Of a DNA stretch of 64,000 nucleotides, positions 17,380 to 25,170 are shown piece after piece. The notes beneath the pieces were generated by a model. It was not told the origin of the DNA, did not search any database, and saw only the letters and a list, made by a program, of their open reading frames with translations. The translations under genes were made by a program, and so were the position numbers. Origin of the DNA: Flavobacteriaceae bacterium (GTDB taxonomy: Bacteria > Bacteroidota > Bacteroidia > Flavobacteriales > Flavobacteriaceae); assembly GCA_013373635.1 (NCBI GenBank), contig JABXHN010000022.1, positions 62,001 to 126,000 on the forward strand, read 5' to 3'. Within the stretch, counting starts at the first letter, position 1; every line of letters starts with the position of its first letter.

Positions 17380-18366
17380 TTATTCAAAGTCTTTAGGATC
17401 TAGGTTAAAGAAGCGAACGGCATTGTTAAAGAAAATATCTCTCTTTTGATCGTGAGATAAATAACCTGCGTTTTCAATAAGTCCTATAGATGTTTTTAAA
17501 AGACCTGGCCACATCATTAAATCGGTTCCATAGAGGATTCTTTTTCCAAATCCAGCTTGTACTAATCTTTTGATATAGGCGTGAACTTCCGCTTTGGGAT
17601 AGCTCCATATAAATCCAGCAACATCTACATATACATAGGCATTAGCTCCCATTAGAGCGATCATTTCATCCACCATTGGGTATCCAGCATGCATCACCCA
17701 TATTTTTAATTTAGGATGTCTCGCCAGCATATCTTCAAGTAGGAACGGACGCCCCAATGAAGCTCTGTATTTAGGATTCGTAATATTGATTGTTCCGTTT
17801 CCTCCAGTTCCCATATGGATTCCAACAGGAATTTGAAGTTCTTCTGCAATCGCAAAATATTCATCAAGACTCATGTCACTTGGAGACATTCCTTGGTATT
17901 GAGGAGCAACTTCACCCATCACTTTGTAATAGCCAGAACTGATAGAATCTCTAAATGCCTCTGGTGTCATTTGATTGGCATTGCTAATTCCTAGCGAAGG
18001 AATAATTCTTTTTGGTGCCTTATTTTTCATTCGGTGTATCACATTGGCATCTCCACTAATCACATAGGTAACGTTTAAACGCTCTGCTTCCTCTAAAAGC
18101 AAACGCTCGTATTCTTCAGTTGATTGGGCCACCGGTAGGGGATCAGCACAACCTTCTCTAATAAAAGCAGGGGCTTCCTTGTGTGGATCACCTCCAGGCA
18201 TATCACTTAAAAACCATGGACATAGGTCTGTTCCACCCGGTCGTACATTCATTGCATGTACGTGTACATCAATAATTGGAAGTGGTTTTTTCTTTTGGGC
18301 TAATGTAATTGAAGATGTAAATAGTACTATTACAAAAGCAATAGGAGTTAAGTAAGTTCGGTTCAT
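17380..18366 (-). CDS. Secreted amidohydrolase (amidohydrolase_2 family)
   Basis: The 328-residue protein has a signal peptide (about 1-23, ending LAQ) followed directly by the metal motif IIDVHVHA (His35, His37). Further metal-site candidates are the His of GIHMGTG near 178, the His of VMHAGYP near 220, and the Asp of YGTDLM near 280. The fold and motif spacing fit TIM-barrel metal hydrolases of the amidohydrolase_2/ACMSD group, which act on lactones, decarboxylate, or hydrolyse C-N bonds. The substrate is unknown. Export to the periplasm is unusual for the ACMSD group. It converges on rocD and is not obviously in an operon. Confidence 0.82.
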   Translation of the reverse strand: MNRTYLTPIAFVIVLFTSSITLAQKKKPLPIIDVHVHAMNVRPGGTDLCPWFLSDMPGGDPHKEAPAFIREGCADPLPVAQSTEEYERLLLEEAERLNVTYVISGDANVIHRMKNKAPKRIIPSLGISNANQMTPEAFRDSISSGYYKVMGEVAPQYQGMSPSDMSLDEYFAIAEELQIPVGIHMGTGGNGTINITNPKYRASLGRPFLLEDMLARHPKLKIWVMHAGYPMVDEMIALMGANAYVYVDVAGFIWSYPKAEVHAYIKRLVQAGFGKRILYGTDLMMWPGLLKTSIGLIENAGYLSHDQKRDIFFNNAVRFFNLDPKDFE

Positions 18367-18426
18367 TTGTTTGTTAAATTGTATTATTTACACAATAATA
18401 AATAAAAAAAACTACTTTTTTTAAAT

Positions 18427-20682
18427 TTAATTTGATGACGAGCTCTTAAGGAGTGCAGGTAACAGTAAAAAATCACTGATAAGAGCTGTAATTACAGTTA
18501 TTGTACAAAGAATTCCAAAATTTTGAACAGAGGGTACAGAACTGGTAGCGATGACTAAAAATCCCCCTGTGAGCGCTATGGTAGAACCTAAAAGCGCTTT
18601 TCCTGTATAGTTGATCGATCGATCAATACTAAGCTCCATCGAGCATGACTCCATTCGAAACCTTCTAAAGTTATACAACAGATGAATACTGTCATCCATA
18701 ATGATTCCAAGCATGATTGGAGTAATCATTGCAGTTGTTACATCAATAGGGATGTCAAAAAAGCTCATCGTCATCAATACAAATCCGATAGGGATGATAT
18801 TTGGGATCAAGATTAAAAAGGCTGTTTTAATTTTCTTTACAAAAAATAACAAGCAAAGGTATGCTGCTATAAAAGCAAATAAAAACGATTTTAATTGTGT
18901 TTCAAGAATGAATTCATTGAGTTTGGAATACAAGACGGCAAAACCATTAAATTTCAATTGGATCCCCGTATTGTTGAAAATTTTATTAAAATCACGTTCA
19001 ATAAATTCAATCAATAATTTTAACTCTTTGGTGTTTAATTGTGGGACATTCAAAGTCATCAGTAACTCACTCCCTTGAGCGCCCATAAAATTATAAAACG
19101 TTGAGGAATCTTTTGTGTTTTCAAAGGTGTCAATAATTAGTTTTTGATCGATGGATTGATTTGAAAGTTGGGGATATCGTTTGTTGACAAAATCTTGAAG
19201 ACTCACCAGCGAAATAGGTGTATTGATATTCTTGTTTTTTGCAATACTATTTTCAAATAACCGAAGTTTTTTAAATGTAGATGCATTCAACAATTGAGTT
19301 GCTGAATCAGCATGGATCGTTAATTGAATTCTCGAGCTTCCTCCAAGTTGACGCTCAATAAGTTCTAAATCCCGTTTTGTTGATCCATCGGCTAATAAGT
19401 CTAGTGATCTCGTGTCAATTGATATACCTGCAATAGAAAGAATACTTATCAATAAAATGATGGTGAAGACGCCGATAATAGATTTTCTATGAATTTTTGT
19501 AAGACTATTAATACCCTCTAGAAGTGGCTCTGTGTAGCGATCAAAAAACCGCTTTCCAGAATGTTTTTTCTGGGGTAAAGTTTGGAGGTAACTAAATCCA
19601 ATCACATTGATAAGATATACAAAAACAAAACTCAAAAAGAGTCCTAAACTGCTTAAAAATCCCATGTCATTCAAGGCAGGTAAAGGCGAGAGATAAAGCG
19701 CAATATAACTGATCATTGTAGTTAGGGTGGTGATACTACAGGGCACAATGCTCTTTCGAAGCATCATTACAATGCGATCAATTAATGGTAATTGAGGTGC
19801 CTTTTGAGATTCTTTGTGAAAAATATTGGTGATGTGTATACTATCAGATACACCGTAAACTAAGAGTATCGTTGGTATTAACATAGAAATCATGTTCAGT
19901 TGATATCCCATATAAGAGGTGATGCCAAAGAGAATTACAATAGGTACGGCGATCGATGCCAGCGCAATGGGCAGGTATTTGATATGGGGAAGTAGTAAAA
20001 ATAACAGCAAACTAATCAGGAGTATGGTCATGACACCGAACCAAATACTTTCATTAAAGATTTCTGTATTGTAGGCATTGTTTAAAATAGGGGGGCCACT
20101 TAAATAATACTGATCAAAATTCGATTCGAAAATTGCAGTGATTTGGTTTACTAATTCTGCACGTTTGGATTCAATTTCAGGAGTTGGTTTTAATTGAATA
20201 TAGATGAATAAATTTTTTTGATCCTCAGAGATAAGTTGATTGGTCAGTACTGAAAAATCTTTAAATAATTGATTTCTGCTTTTAGAGGATCGCTTGGAAT
20301 CATATAAAGGAGCGAGGATTAGCTTTGATGATGAAATTACAGGATATGTGGCCTTTGCGAGACTAAAGCTTTCAGCTACAAAATCGGATGCTTCAAGTTG
20401 CTGATGTGTCTTTTTAAGTTGATTGATGGTAGCTTGATTCAGTTCCTCTTGTAGGGGGACCATTCCAACGATGATCTCATCGGAACCGTACTCTTTTTGA
20501 TAATTGGTATATTCTTGATACTGAGGATCGTCTTCTAAAAACCAGATTGAAAGAGAATTGTCTATCGTTAAATTGTTAATGATCAAATAGGTGCTCATCA
20601 ACATCCAAACTGCGATCACTCCAATAATCCAAGTGCGAAAACGTATGAGCGTTGCAATGTATTTTTTTAGGTACTGTTCCAT
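18427..20682 (-). CDS. RND-superfamily (MMPL/SSD-type) exporter
   Basis: The 751-residue protein has the RND layout: a helix at about 15-35, a large periplasmic loop (35-210), five further helices (210-375), a helix near 400, a second periplasmic loop (425-585) and a final helix bundle (590-745). The pattern GIIMDDSIHLLYNFRR near 670 and VYGVSDSIHITN near 275 fit helix-4-type motifs of MMPL/hopanoid-exporter-like permeases (sterol-sensing-domain group). No membrane-fusion protein or TolC-like gene is adjacent, so it probably works alone on a lipid-like substrate. Its start codon lies 11 bases after the T run of a strong terminator, so expression may need read-through or a cryptic promoter. 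Confidence 0.82.
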   Translation of the reverse strand: MEQYLKKYIATLIRFRTWIIGVIAVWMLMSTYLIINNLTIDNSLSIWFLEDDPQYQEYTNYQKEYGSDEIIVGMVPLQEELNQATINQLKKTHQQLEASDFVAESFSLAKATYPVISSSKLILAPLYDSKRSSKSRNQLFKDFSVLTNQLISEDQKNLFIYIQLKPTPEIESKRAELVNQITAIFESNFDQYYLSGPPILNNAYNTEIFNESIWFGVMTILLISLLLFLLLPHIKYLPIALASIAVPIVILFGITSYMGYQLNMISMLIPTILLVYGVSDSIHITNIFHKESQKAPQLPLIDRIVMMLRKSIVPCSITTLTTMISYIALYLSPLPALNDMGFLSSLGLFLSFVFVYLINVIGFSYLQTLPQKKHSGKRFFDRYTEPLLEGINSLTKIHRKSIIGVFTIILLISILSIAGISIDTRSLDLLADGSTKRDLELIERQLGGSSRIQLTIHADSATQLLNASTFKKLRLFENSIAKNKNINTPISLVSLQDFVNKRYPQLSNQSIDQKLIIDTFENTKDSSTFYNFMGAQGSELLMTLNVPQLNTKELKLLIEFIERDFNKIFNNTGIQLKFNGFAVLYSKLNEFILETQLKSFLFAFIAAYLCLLFFVKKIKTAFLILIPNIIPIGFVLMTMSFFDIPIDVTTAMITPIMLGIIMDDSIHLLYNFRRFRMESCSMELSIDRSINYTGKALLGSTIALTGGFLVIATSSVPSVQNFGILCTITVITALISDFLLLPALLKSSSSN

Positions 20683-20693
20683 GGATCGAAGAT

Positions 20694-20722
20694 TAAAAAA
20701 AGCAGACCCATCGGTCTGCTTT
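20694..20722 (-). terminator. Strong terminator immediately upstream of the RND exporter
   Basis: Minus strand: stem AAAGCAGACC / GGTCTGCTTT (10 bp) with a GATG loop, followed by seven T. The last T is 11 bases before the RND gene's ATG. It ends the small transcript carrying the 20-codon ORF and would block transcription into the exporter unless bypassed. Confidence 0.88.
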
Positions 20723-20732
20723 GTACATAAAA

Positions 20733-20785
20733 AGGAGTGCGTATTACAAGTTACTTGAAAAAGACACTTTAATACTTACACTCCT
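20733..20785 (-). repeat. Inverted repeat across the small ORF
   Basis: Arms AGGAGTG (20779-20785) and CACTCCT (20733-20739) pair perfectly, and GTATTA (20770-20775) pairs with TAATAC (20741-20746) just inside. Inside these, CAAG/CTTG can form a small hairpin. In RNA the structure would span most of the second half of the 20-codon ORF and its stop codon, just before the terminator. Confidence 0.6.
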
Positions 20786-20806
20786 CTCAGAATTTTCATA
20801 AGACAT
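20744..20806 (-). CDS. 20-codon small ORF with strong Shine-Dalgarno
   Basis: ATG at 20806 opens a 20-residue frame (MSYENSERSVSIKVSFSSNL), seven of whose residues are serine. It is preceded at optimal 6-base spacing by AAAGGAGGTG (20811-20820), nearly a full complement of the 16S anti-Shine-Dalgarno. No other gene in this window has such a site, and flavobacterial ribosomes generally hide the anti-SD, so the site is meaningful. A hairpin lies upstream, an inverted repeat spans the second half of the ORF, and a terminator follows 22 bases after the stop. It may be a leader peptide controlling the RND gene, or a stand-alone small protein. I recognise no homologue. Confidence 0.5.
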   Translation of the reverse strand: MSYENSERSVSIKVSFSSNL

Positions 20807-20838
20807 AAAGCACCTCCTTTCTATATTAAGTTAAACTT

Positions 20839-20856
20839 TTGCTGTTGTCACAGCAA
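20839..20856 (-). promoter_or_regulatory. 5' hairpin of the small leader transcript
   Basis: TTGCTGT and ACAGCAA form a perfect 7-bp stem with a GACA loop on the minus strand. It would lie at or near the 5' end of the small transcript if the -7-like box TACTTTCG at 20864-20871 (one mismatch to TAnnTTTG) is used. A 5'-terminal hairpin commonly protects small RNAs from decay. Confidence 0.5.
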
Positions 20857-20863
20857 CACATAA

Positions 20864-20871
20864 CGAAAGTA
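20864..20871 (-). promoter_or_regulatory. Possible -7 element of the small transcript
   Basis: TACTTTCG differs from TAnnTTTG at one position. No clear TTG lies 17-23 bases upstream. Its placement a few bases before the 5' hairpin makes it the best promoter candidate for this unit. Confidence 0.35.
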
Positions 20872-20934
20872 TTTAATTATGATTCTAAATTTAAAAAAAT
20901 CAGTTTTTTTTTAGAAAACTTTATGATTTATGAA

Positions 20935-21306
20935 TTAGTTGTTGGTGTGATAAGTTTCAAGAGTTTCTAGAGCTACATAATCTAAAGTTTTGAGGTGTGT
21001 CGCTTTTAAGTTAATCTTTGGAGCAACTCCTGCTTTGTGAGCTTCCATCCATCGAGAGACGCACAGACACCATCGGTCACCAGCTTTCAGTCCTTTGAAA
21101 TTGTATTGCGGATAATCTCTGGTCAAATCATTTCCTCTAGATTTTGAGAATTCCAAGAATTCCTCTGTTACAATTGCACAAACCGTATGTGTACCTGCAT
21201 CAAATATTCCTGTATTACAACATCCATCTCTAAATGATCCTGTCAGGGGGTCTAGTGAACAGGTCTCTAGTGGTTTTTTATAGACATTAAGTGCTGGTTC
21301 TTTCAT
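20935..21306 (-). CDS. DUF2237-family protein
   Basis: A 123-residue cytoplasmic protein matching DUF2237. The N-terminal Cys-rich part includes ETCSLDPLTGSFRDGCC (residues 14-30), and the central GDRWCLCVSRWMEA lies near 77-90. The many conserved Cys, Trp and His residues suggest a metal or redox site, but no function is established. It lies 10 bases after the alpha/beta hydrolase gene as the last gene of a four-gene minus-strand run. Some 128 bases separate its stop from the start codon of the small leader ORF. Confidence 0.88.
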   Translation of the reverse strand: MKEPALNVYKKPLETCSLDPLTGSFRDGCCNTGIFDAGTHTVCAIVTEEFLEFSKSRGNDLTRDYPQYNFKGLKAGDRWCLCVSRWMEAHKAGVAPKINLKATHLKTLDYVALETLETYHTNN

Positions 21307-21316
21307 TGATGATGTC

Positions 21317-22102
21317 CTATTTTAGTTGATTTTTGAGGAATTGAATCGATATGGAATTAAAGATTTTGGGTTGTTCTACATTCACAACATGACCACAATT
21401 GGGGACGATTTCCAGCTTGGAGTATTTGTGTTTTTCTGCAATTTCTTTAATGCTGGGTAAAAACATATAATCTTGTGCTCCCATCAGATACAGTGTTGGG
21501 ATGTTTACTTCAATTTGTCTAAATAATTTAAGAAGTGGTTTGAGTTCTGAGGTTAACTTAAACCATCTTATAAATTCTTTTTGAGCCAATTTTTTAGCTT
21601 CGCGAACAAATAGTAATCGAGATTTTTTGTGATTGTTCTTAGGCATGATGATATAGGCAAATAGTCGGTATAACCAGATGTAGGGAACAATCGATTTGCA
21701 GATGTTTCCAAATTTCATCAATAGCCTCGATTTCAAGTTTAATTTTACTATGGCACCACTTAAGATCATTGATTTGATGCGATGTGGATTTGTTTCGCTG
21801 ATTTGTCTTATTAAAATAGTTCCTAGAGAAACACCAATAAAATGAGAAGATTTAATTTTTATTTGATCTAAAACATCGAGTATGTCGTTTGATATTGCCT
21901 CAAATGTATACTCTTTGTTGAGCGAATCACTGAATTTAAACTTTGACTTTCCATGGCCTCTTAAGTCGATTAATAGTAAATTAAATTCCTTAGATAAATC
22001 TCTTAATTGATGATGCCAAATCGAAGAACTTCCTCCTGCTCCATGTACAAAAGTTACCCACTCTGTGGAATTTGGATTTTCATAGGTAATGTAATGTAGC
22101 AT
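21317..22102 (-). CDS. Alpha/beta-fold hydrolase
   Basis: A 261-residue alpha/beta hydrolase with the oxyanion motif VHGAGGSSS (19-27), nucleophile elbow GVSLG (Ser92), a probable acid in GAQDYM near residue 214 and the catalytic His in NCGHVVN near 238. A cap of about 70 residues with basic, hydrophobic helices lies between. The substrate cannot be read; members include esterases, lipases and C-C hydrolases. It has no signal peptide and so is cytoplasmic. It sits between the CCC-motif membrane gene and DUF2237. Confidence 0.85.
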   Translation of the reverse strand: MLHYITYENPNSTEWVTFVHGAGGSSSIWHHQLRDLSKEFNLLLIDLRGHGKSKFKFSDSLNKEYTFEAISNDILDVLDQIKIKSSHFIGVSLGTILIRQISETNPHRIKSMILSGAIVKLNLKSRLLMKFGNICKSIVPYIWLYRLFAYIIMPKNNHKKSRLLFVREAKKLAQKEFIRWFKLTSELKPLLKLFRQIEVNIPTLYLMGAQDYMFLPSIKEIAEKHKYSKLEIVPNCGHVVNVEQPKIFNSISIQFLKNQLK

Positions 22103-22129
22103 AGTTGAGGTTAGTTGTTAAAGCCTAGA

Positions 22130-22447
22130 TTATTGTTGTTCTTGTAATTCTTCCAACATCATTTGAATGGACTGTTCGTCTATTCCTTGAGCCTTTAATA
22201 TAATGTAAAAAGCAGCCATGATAGCACTTAGTATTAAAGCTACAATGGCTACCACCTTAGCAGTTTTAAGCTGTTTGTAGTTGTCGTAAGCTTCTGGGTT
22301 TTCAGCATAAGTCTCTTCGCCTTTTTTTACTAAATAAAGCGAAATCCCTGAAAGTAGAATCCCAGAGAACCCCGTAAAACAACAGCAACCTACATAGGCT
22401 AAAATTCCAAGCACTAAAGCTGTGGTTGAGTTTGGTATTTTGTTCAT
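22130..22447 (-). CDS. CCC-motif membrane protein
   Basis: The 105-residue protein has two membrane helices (about 10-36 and 65-88). A run of three cysteines, GCCCFTG, lies in the first helix (about 20-26), the hallmark of the Bacteroidota CCC-motif membrane protein family. The C-terminus is an acidic, Gln-rich amphipathic tail. It overlaps the DUF2752 gene by 4 bases. These two families are often neighbours, which suggests they may act together in the membrane. The role is unknown. Confidence 0.82.
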   Translation of the reverse strand: MNKIPNSTTALVLGILAYVGCCCFTGFSGILLSGISLYLVKKGEETYAENPEAYDNYKQLKTAKVVAIVALILSAIMAAFYIILKAQGIDEQSIQMMLEELQEQQ

Positions 22448-22734
22448 GGTATAAATTTTAAGATATAGTTGCTCATCACCGCAATTCCAGTGATGATTAA
22501 AAGAATGTTGGTAATGGTATTTGCGTATTTATAACTGATAAACATTTGAAGAGCGATATTTCCAAAAAGGGCAATGAGACTATAGATAGCAGGATACATA
22601 TAAAAAGCTTCGACAAACCTTCCTTCTAAAATCAGAGCTAAAGATCGTTGAAGACCACATCCCATACATTCAACTCCAAAATAGGACTTGTTAAGACATG
22701 GTAGCATGTATTGGTTTAATATAGTTTCCTTCAT
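22444..22734 (-). CDS. DUF2752-family membrane protein
   Basis: The conserved part is 96 residues starting MKETILNQYMLPC. It has the DUF2752 signature CMGCGLQRSL (about residues 23-32) followed by two membrane helices (43-62 and 71-90). The Cys-x-x-Cys-Gly motif is invariant in the family. An upstream ATG at 22779 would add 15 residues, but that stretch overlaps a -7-like sequence and lacks the family's usual beginning, so 22734 is preferred. It is the first gene of the run that continues with the CCC-motif protein. Confidence 0.82.
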   Translation of the reverse strand: MKETILNQYMLPCLNKSYFGVECMGCGLQRSLALILEGRFVEAFYMYPAIYSLIALFGNIALQMFISYKYANTITNILLIITGIAVMSNYILKFIP

Positions 22735-22796
22735 TATAAATACTCTAAAGTAAAAATAGTTATTAATTTTAAGAACCATAAATTAAACAATCAGAT

Positions 22797-23324
22797 ATGT
22801 TTCAAATAGGAGATCAAGTAGCGGTTATCGATGAAAATATCGAAGGAATAATTCTTGATATTTCAGGAAACCAAGTCGTGATAGAAACTCTAGAAGGATT
22901 TAGTTTTTCATATTCTTCTAAAGAAATCGTTAAAACAGCTAATGAAATATCAGTGACGAATCAGCAAGTATTTAATGCGAAGAAAACTAAAAATGATTCT
23001 CATCAAAAAATGAAGAGCTCTATTGAGAAACTTAAATCTAAAACGATTTTGGAGGTAGATCTTCACATAGAAAAGTTAACAAGTCACTCAAGGGGAATGG
23101 ATACTTATGACATTCTTGAATTACAGATCAATACCGCTAAACATCAGATTAAATTTGCACAATCGAAACAAATTGATAAAGTCATTTTTATCCACGGACA
23201 GGGTACTGGAGTATTAAAAAAAGAGTTAGAATTTTTGCTCAGTCAATATCCTTCAGTTACCTATACGGATGCTTCCTATCAAAAATACGGATTTGGAGGG
23301 GCTTTAGAAGTCCAATTTAACTAA
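22797..23324 (+). CDS. Smr-domain protein
   Basis: The 175-residue protein has an N-terminal SH3-like beta segment (about 1-45; QIGDQVAVIDENIEG) and a C-terminal Smr domain (about 80-172) with the signatures EVDLHIE and IHGQGTGVLK. Smr domains are found in MutS2 and alone, and act as endonucleases on DNA or on mRNA at stalled/collided ribosomes. This stand-alone version could do either; no MutS core is present. Divergent from the DUF2752 gene and 27 bases upstream of the cysteine desulfurase. Confidence 0.85.
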   Translation: MFQIGDQVAVIDENIEGIILDISGNQVVIETLEGFSFSYSSKEIVKTANEISVTNQQVFNAKKTKNDSHQKMKSSIEKLKSKTILEVDLHIEKLTSHSRGMDTYDILELQINTAKHQIKFAQSKQIDKVIFIHGQGTGVLKKELEFLLSQYPSVTYTDASYQKYGFGGALEVQFN

Positions 23325-23351
23325 ATTTGTTCCCTATTAATACCTTTAAAA

Positions 23352-24500
23352 GTGTTCAAAAAAGTTTATTTTGACAATGCTGCAACAACAGCAGTTCGAG
23401 AAGAAGTCGTAGAAGCGATGGCTAAGTCTTTAATGGAAGATTTTGGGAACCCTTCTTCAACTCATGGGTTTGGAAGAAGCTCGAAGTCCATTGTTGAACA
23501 AGCTAGAAAAGATATTGCCAAAGTACTCAATGCGCATTCCTCTGAAATTATCTTTACCTCTGGGGGAACCGAGGCGGATAATTTAGTATTGAAATCAGCT
23601 GTCAAAGATATGGGGGTTGAGCATATTATTTCAACCGGAATTGAACATCACGCTGTGGTTCACACTCTTGATGAATTGGAACATCAGGGATTGGTAAGGG
23701 TTCACAATTTGAATTTAAACTCAAAAGGAGAGCCTGATTTAAACCAACTTGAAGACTTGTTAAAGAGCTTGGAGGGGAAAGTTTTAATTAGTTTAATGCA
23801 CGTTAACAACGAAATAGGCAACTTATTAGACATAGACAGGGTCACATCTCTTTCAACTCAATACGGAGCTTTGTTTCATTCGGACACCGTACAATCGGTA
23901 GGTCATTTTCAATGGGACTTACAAAAACAAAAAGTTGATTTTCTGGCGGTATCTGCACATAAATTTCACGGTCCCAAAGGAGTGGGTTTCGCCTATATTC
24001 GAAAAGGACACCCTATTAAGGCTTTAATCAGTGGAGGCTCGCAAGAAAAGGGAATGAGAGCAGGTACGGAATCCATTCACAATATAGTGGGTTTGGCAAA
24101 AGCACTTCAATTAACACAAGAGAACTACCATCAAGAACGATCTTATATCGAGGGAATCAAACGCTATTTTATCGAAACATTATCTAGAGAAATTCCTTCA
24201 GTTGTTTTTAATGGAACTTCAGCAGATTTTGAAAAGAGCACCTATACAATGGTCAATGTTTCAATTCCAATTGTCAATGAAAAAGCTAGTTTATTGCTCT
24301 TTAATCTAGATTTAAAGGGAATTGCTTGTTCAAAGGGTAGTGCATGCCAATCAGGAAGTCAAAAAGGATCTCATGTCCTATCTCAGATACTCGATGAAAA
24401 AGCTTTGGAGTTTCCAGCGCTTCGATTCTCATTCTCTAAATACAATACTAGAGAAGAAGTAGATTATGTTGTTGAGGTTTTAAAGGAGTTGCTAGGCTAA
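23352..24500 (+). CDS. Cysteine desulfurase (NifS/IscS class)
   Basis: This 382-residue PLP enzyme takes sulfur from cysteine to form a persulfide for Fe-S cluster or thiolated tRNA assembly. It begins with the family motif YFDNAATT (6-13). The active-site Lys204 is in SAHKFHGPKG, and the persulfide cysteine Cys332 is in the short loop GSACQSGS characteristic of the IscS/NifS group. The start codon is GTG at 23352. A TAAATTTG box (23322-23329) overlaps the Smr gene's stop and may be its promoter. No isc or suf genes adjoin, so it may be a tRNA-thiolation or housekeeping paralog. Confidence 0.9.
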   Translation: MFKKVYFDNAATTAVREEVVEAMAKSLMEDFGNPSSTHGFGRSSKSIVEQARKDIAKVLNAHSSEIIFTSGGTEADNLVLKSAVKDMGVEHIISTGIEHHAVVHTLDELEHQGLVRVHNLNLNSKGEPDLNQLEDLLKSLEGKVLISLMHVNNEIGNLLDIDRVTSLSTQYGALFHSDTVQSVGHFQWDLQKQKVDFLAVSAHKFHGPKGVGFAYIRKGHPIKALISGGSQEKGMRAGTESIHNIVGLAKALQLTQENYHQERSYIEGIKRYFIETLSREIPSVVFNGTSADFEKSTYTMVNVSIPIVNEKASLLLFNLDLKGIACSKGSACQSGSQKGSHVLSQILDEKALEFPALRFSFSKYNTREEVDYVVEVLKELLG

Positions 24501-24504
24501 GAGT

Positions 24505-25170
24505 TTATTCCTCTTTTTCGTAAGGAAACTTTCTTCCAGCTGATCGCATCATTGCATCGATGAGGTCTTTGGTATTCTTGCCTGTTTTTCGATCGATGTC
24601 TTTTTCGTATTTCCAAAGTAATTTACCGCTGATTCCATCACTGAGTTTGATAGCTATTCTACCAAAACTCTTACCAAGGAAGTAATCCATCAATGAGAAA
24701 TCTTCATCTCTAACTCCCTTGGATAGTAATACATTTAAAGCGATATTTCCAGTTATGATGACATCTACCCCTAGTATGTCACAGAGTTCTTTGGTAGTGT
24801 ATAAATCAATATTTGAATGATTGATATGATTCTTGCTTAACAGTGTGTTGGTTTGTTCAATATTCTGAAAATCTACAGAGAACTTTTTACGTTTTTTAAT
24901 CTTTAAAAAATACGATTCCAAAGCATCCTGAACAGCTTCTCCTTCATTGATTTCAAGGCTTGTTTTGGTTTTGGTGTCTACATTCGTACTCAAGTTGACT
25001 TGAGAAGAAAAGGGGAGTATAGCCAATAATTTATGATTTTGACTCAATTGTTCGAAATTGACATTTTCATAAATGTTCTTTTGAGCAAACACTTTAGTAG
25101 AAGCTATTAATATCAATAGCAGTGTGCTCAATATATAAAGTTTGTTATTTCTTTTTCTTGAAATAGGCAT
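24505..25170 (-). CDS. Secreted protein, possibly CsgG/LpoB-like
   Basis: A 221-residue protein with a signal peptide (basic start MPISRKRNNK, hydrophobic 11-24, ending VFAQ). The mature part contains an ILPF strand near residue 50 and GVDVIITGNIALN near 134-146, a pattern also seen in CsgG/LpoB/FlgO-type domains, but I cannot assign the family with certainty. It overlaps the end of the M23 peptidase gene by 26 bases and is therefore coupled to it. An outer-membrane or periplasmic partner in envelope remodelling is possible but unproven. Confidence 0.6.
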   Translation of the reverse strand: MPISRKRNNKLYILSTLLLILIASTKVFAQKNIYENVNFEQLSQNHKLLAILPFSSQVNLSTNVDTKTKTSLEINEGEAVQDALESYFLKIKKRKKFSVDFQNIEQTNTLLSKNHINHSNIDLYTTKELCDILGVDVIITGNIALNVLLSKGVRDEDFSLMDYFLGKSFGRIAIKLSDGISGKLLWKYEKDIDRKTGKNTKDLIDAMMRSAGRKFPYEKEE

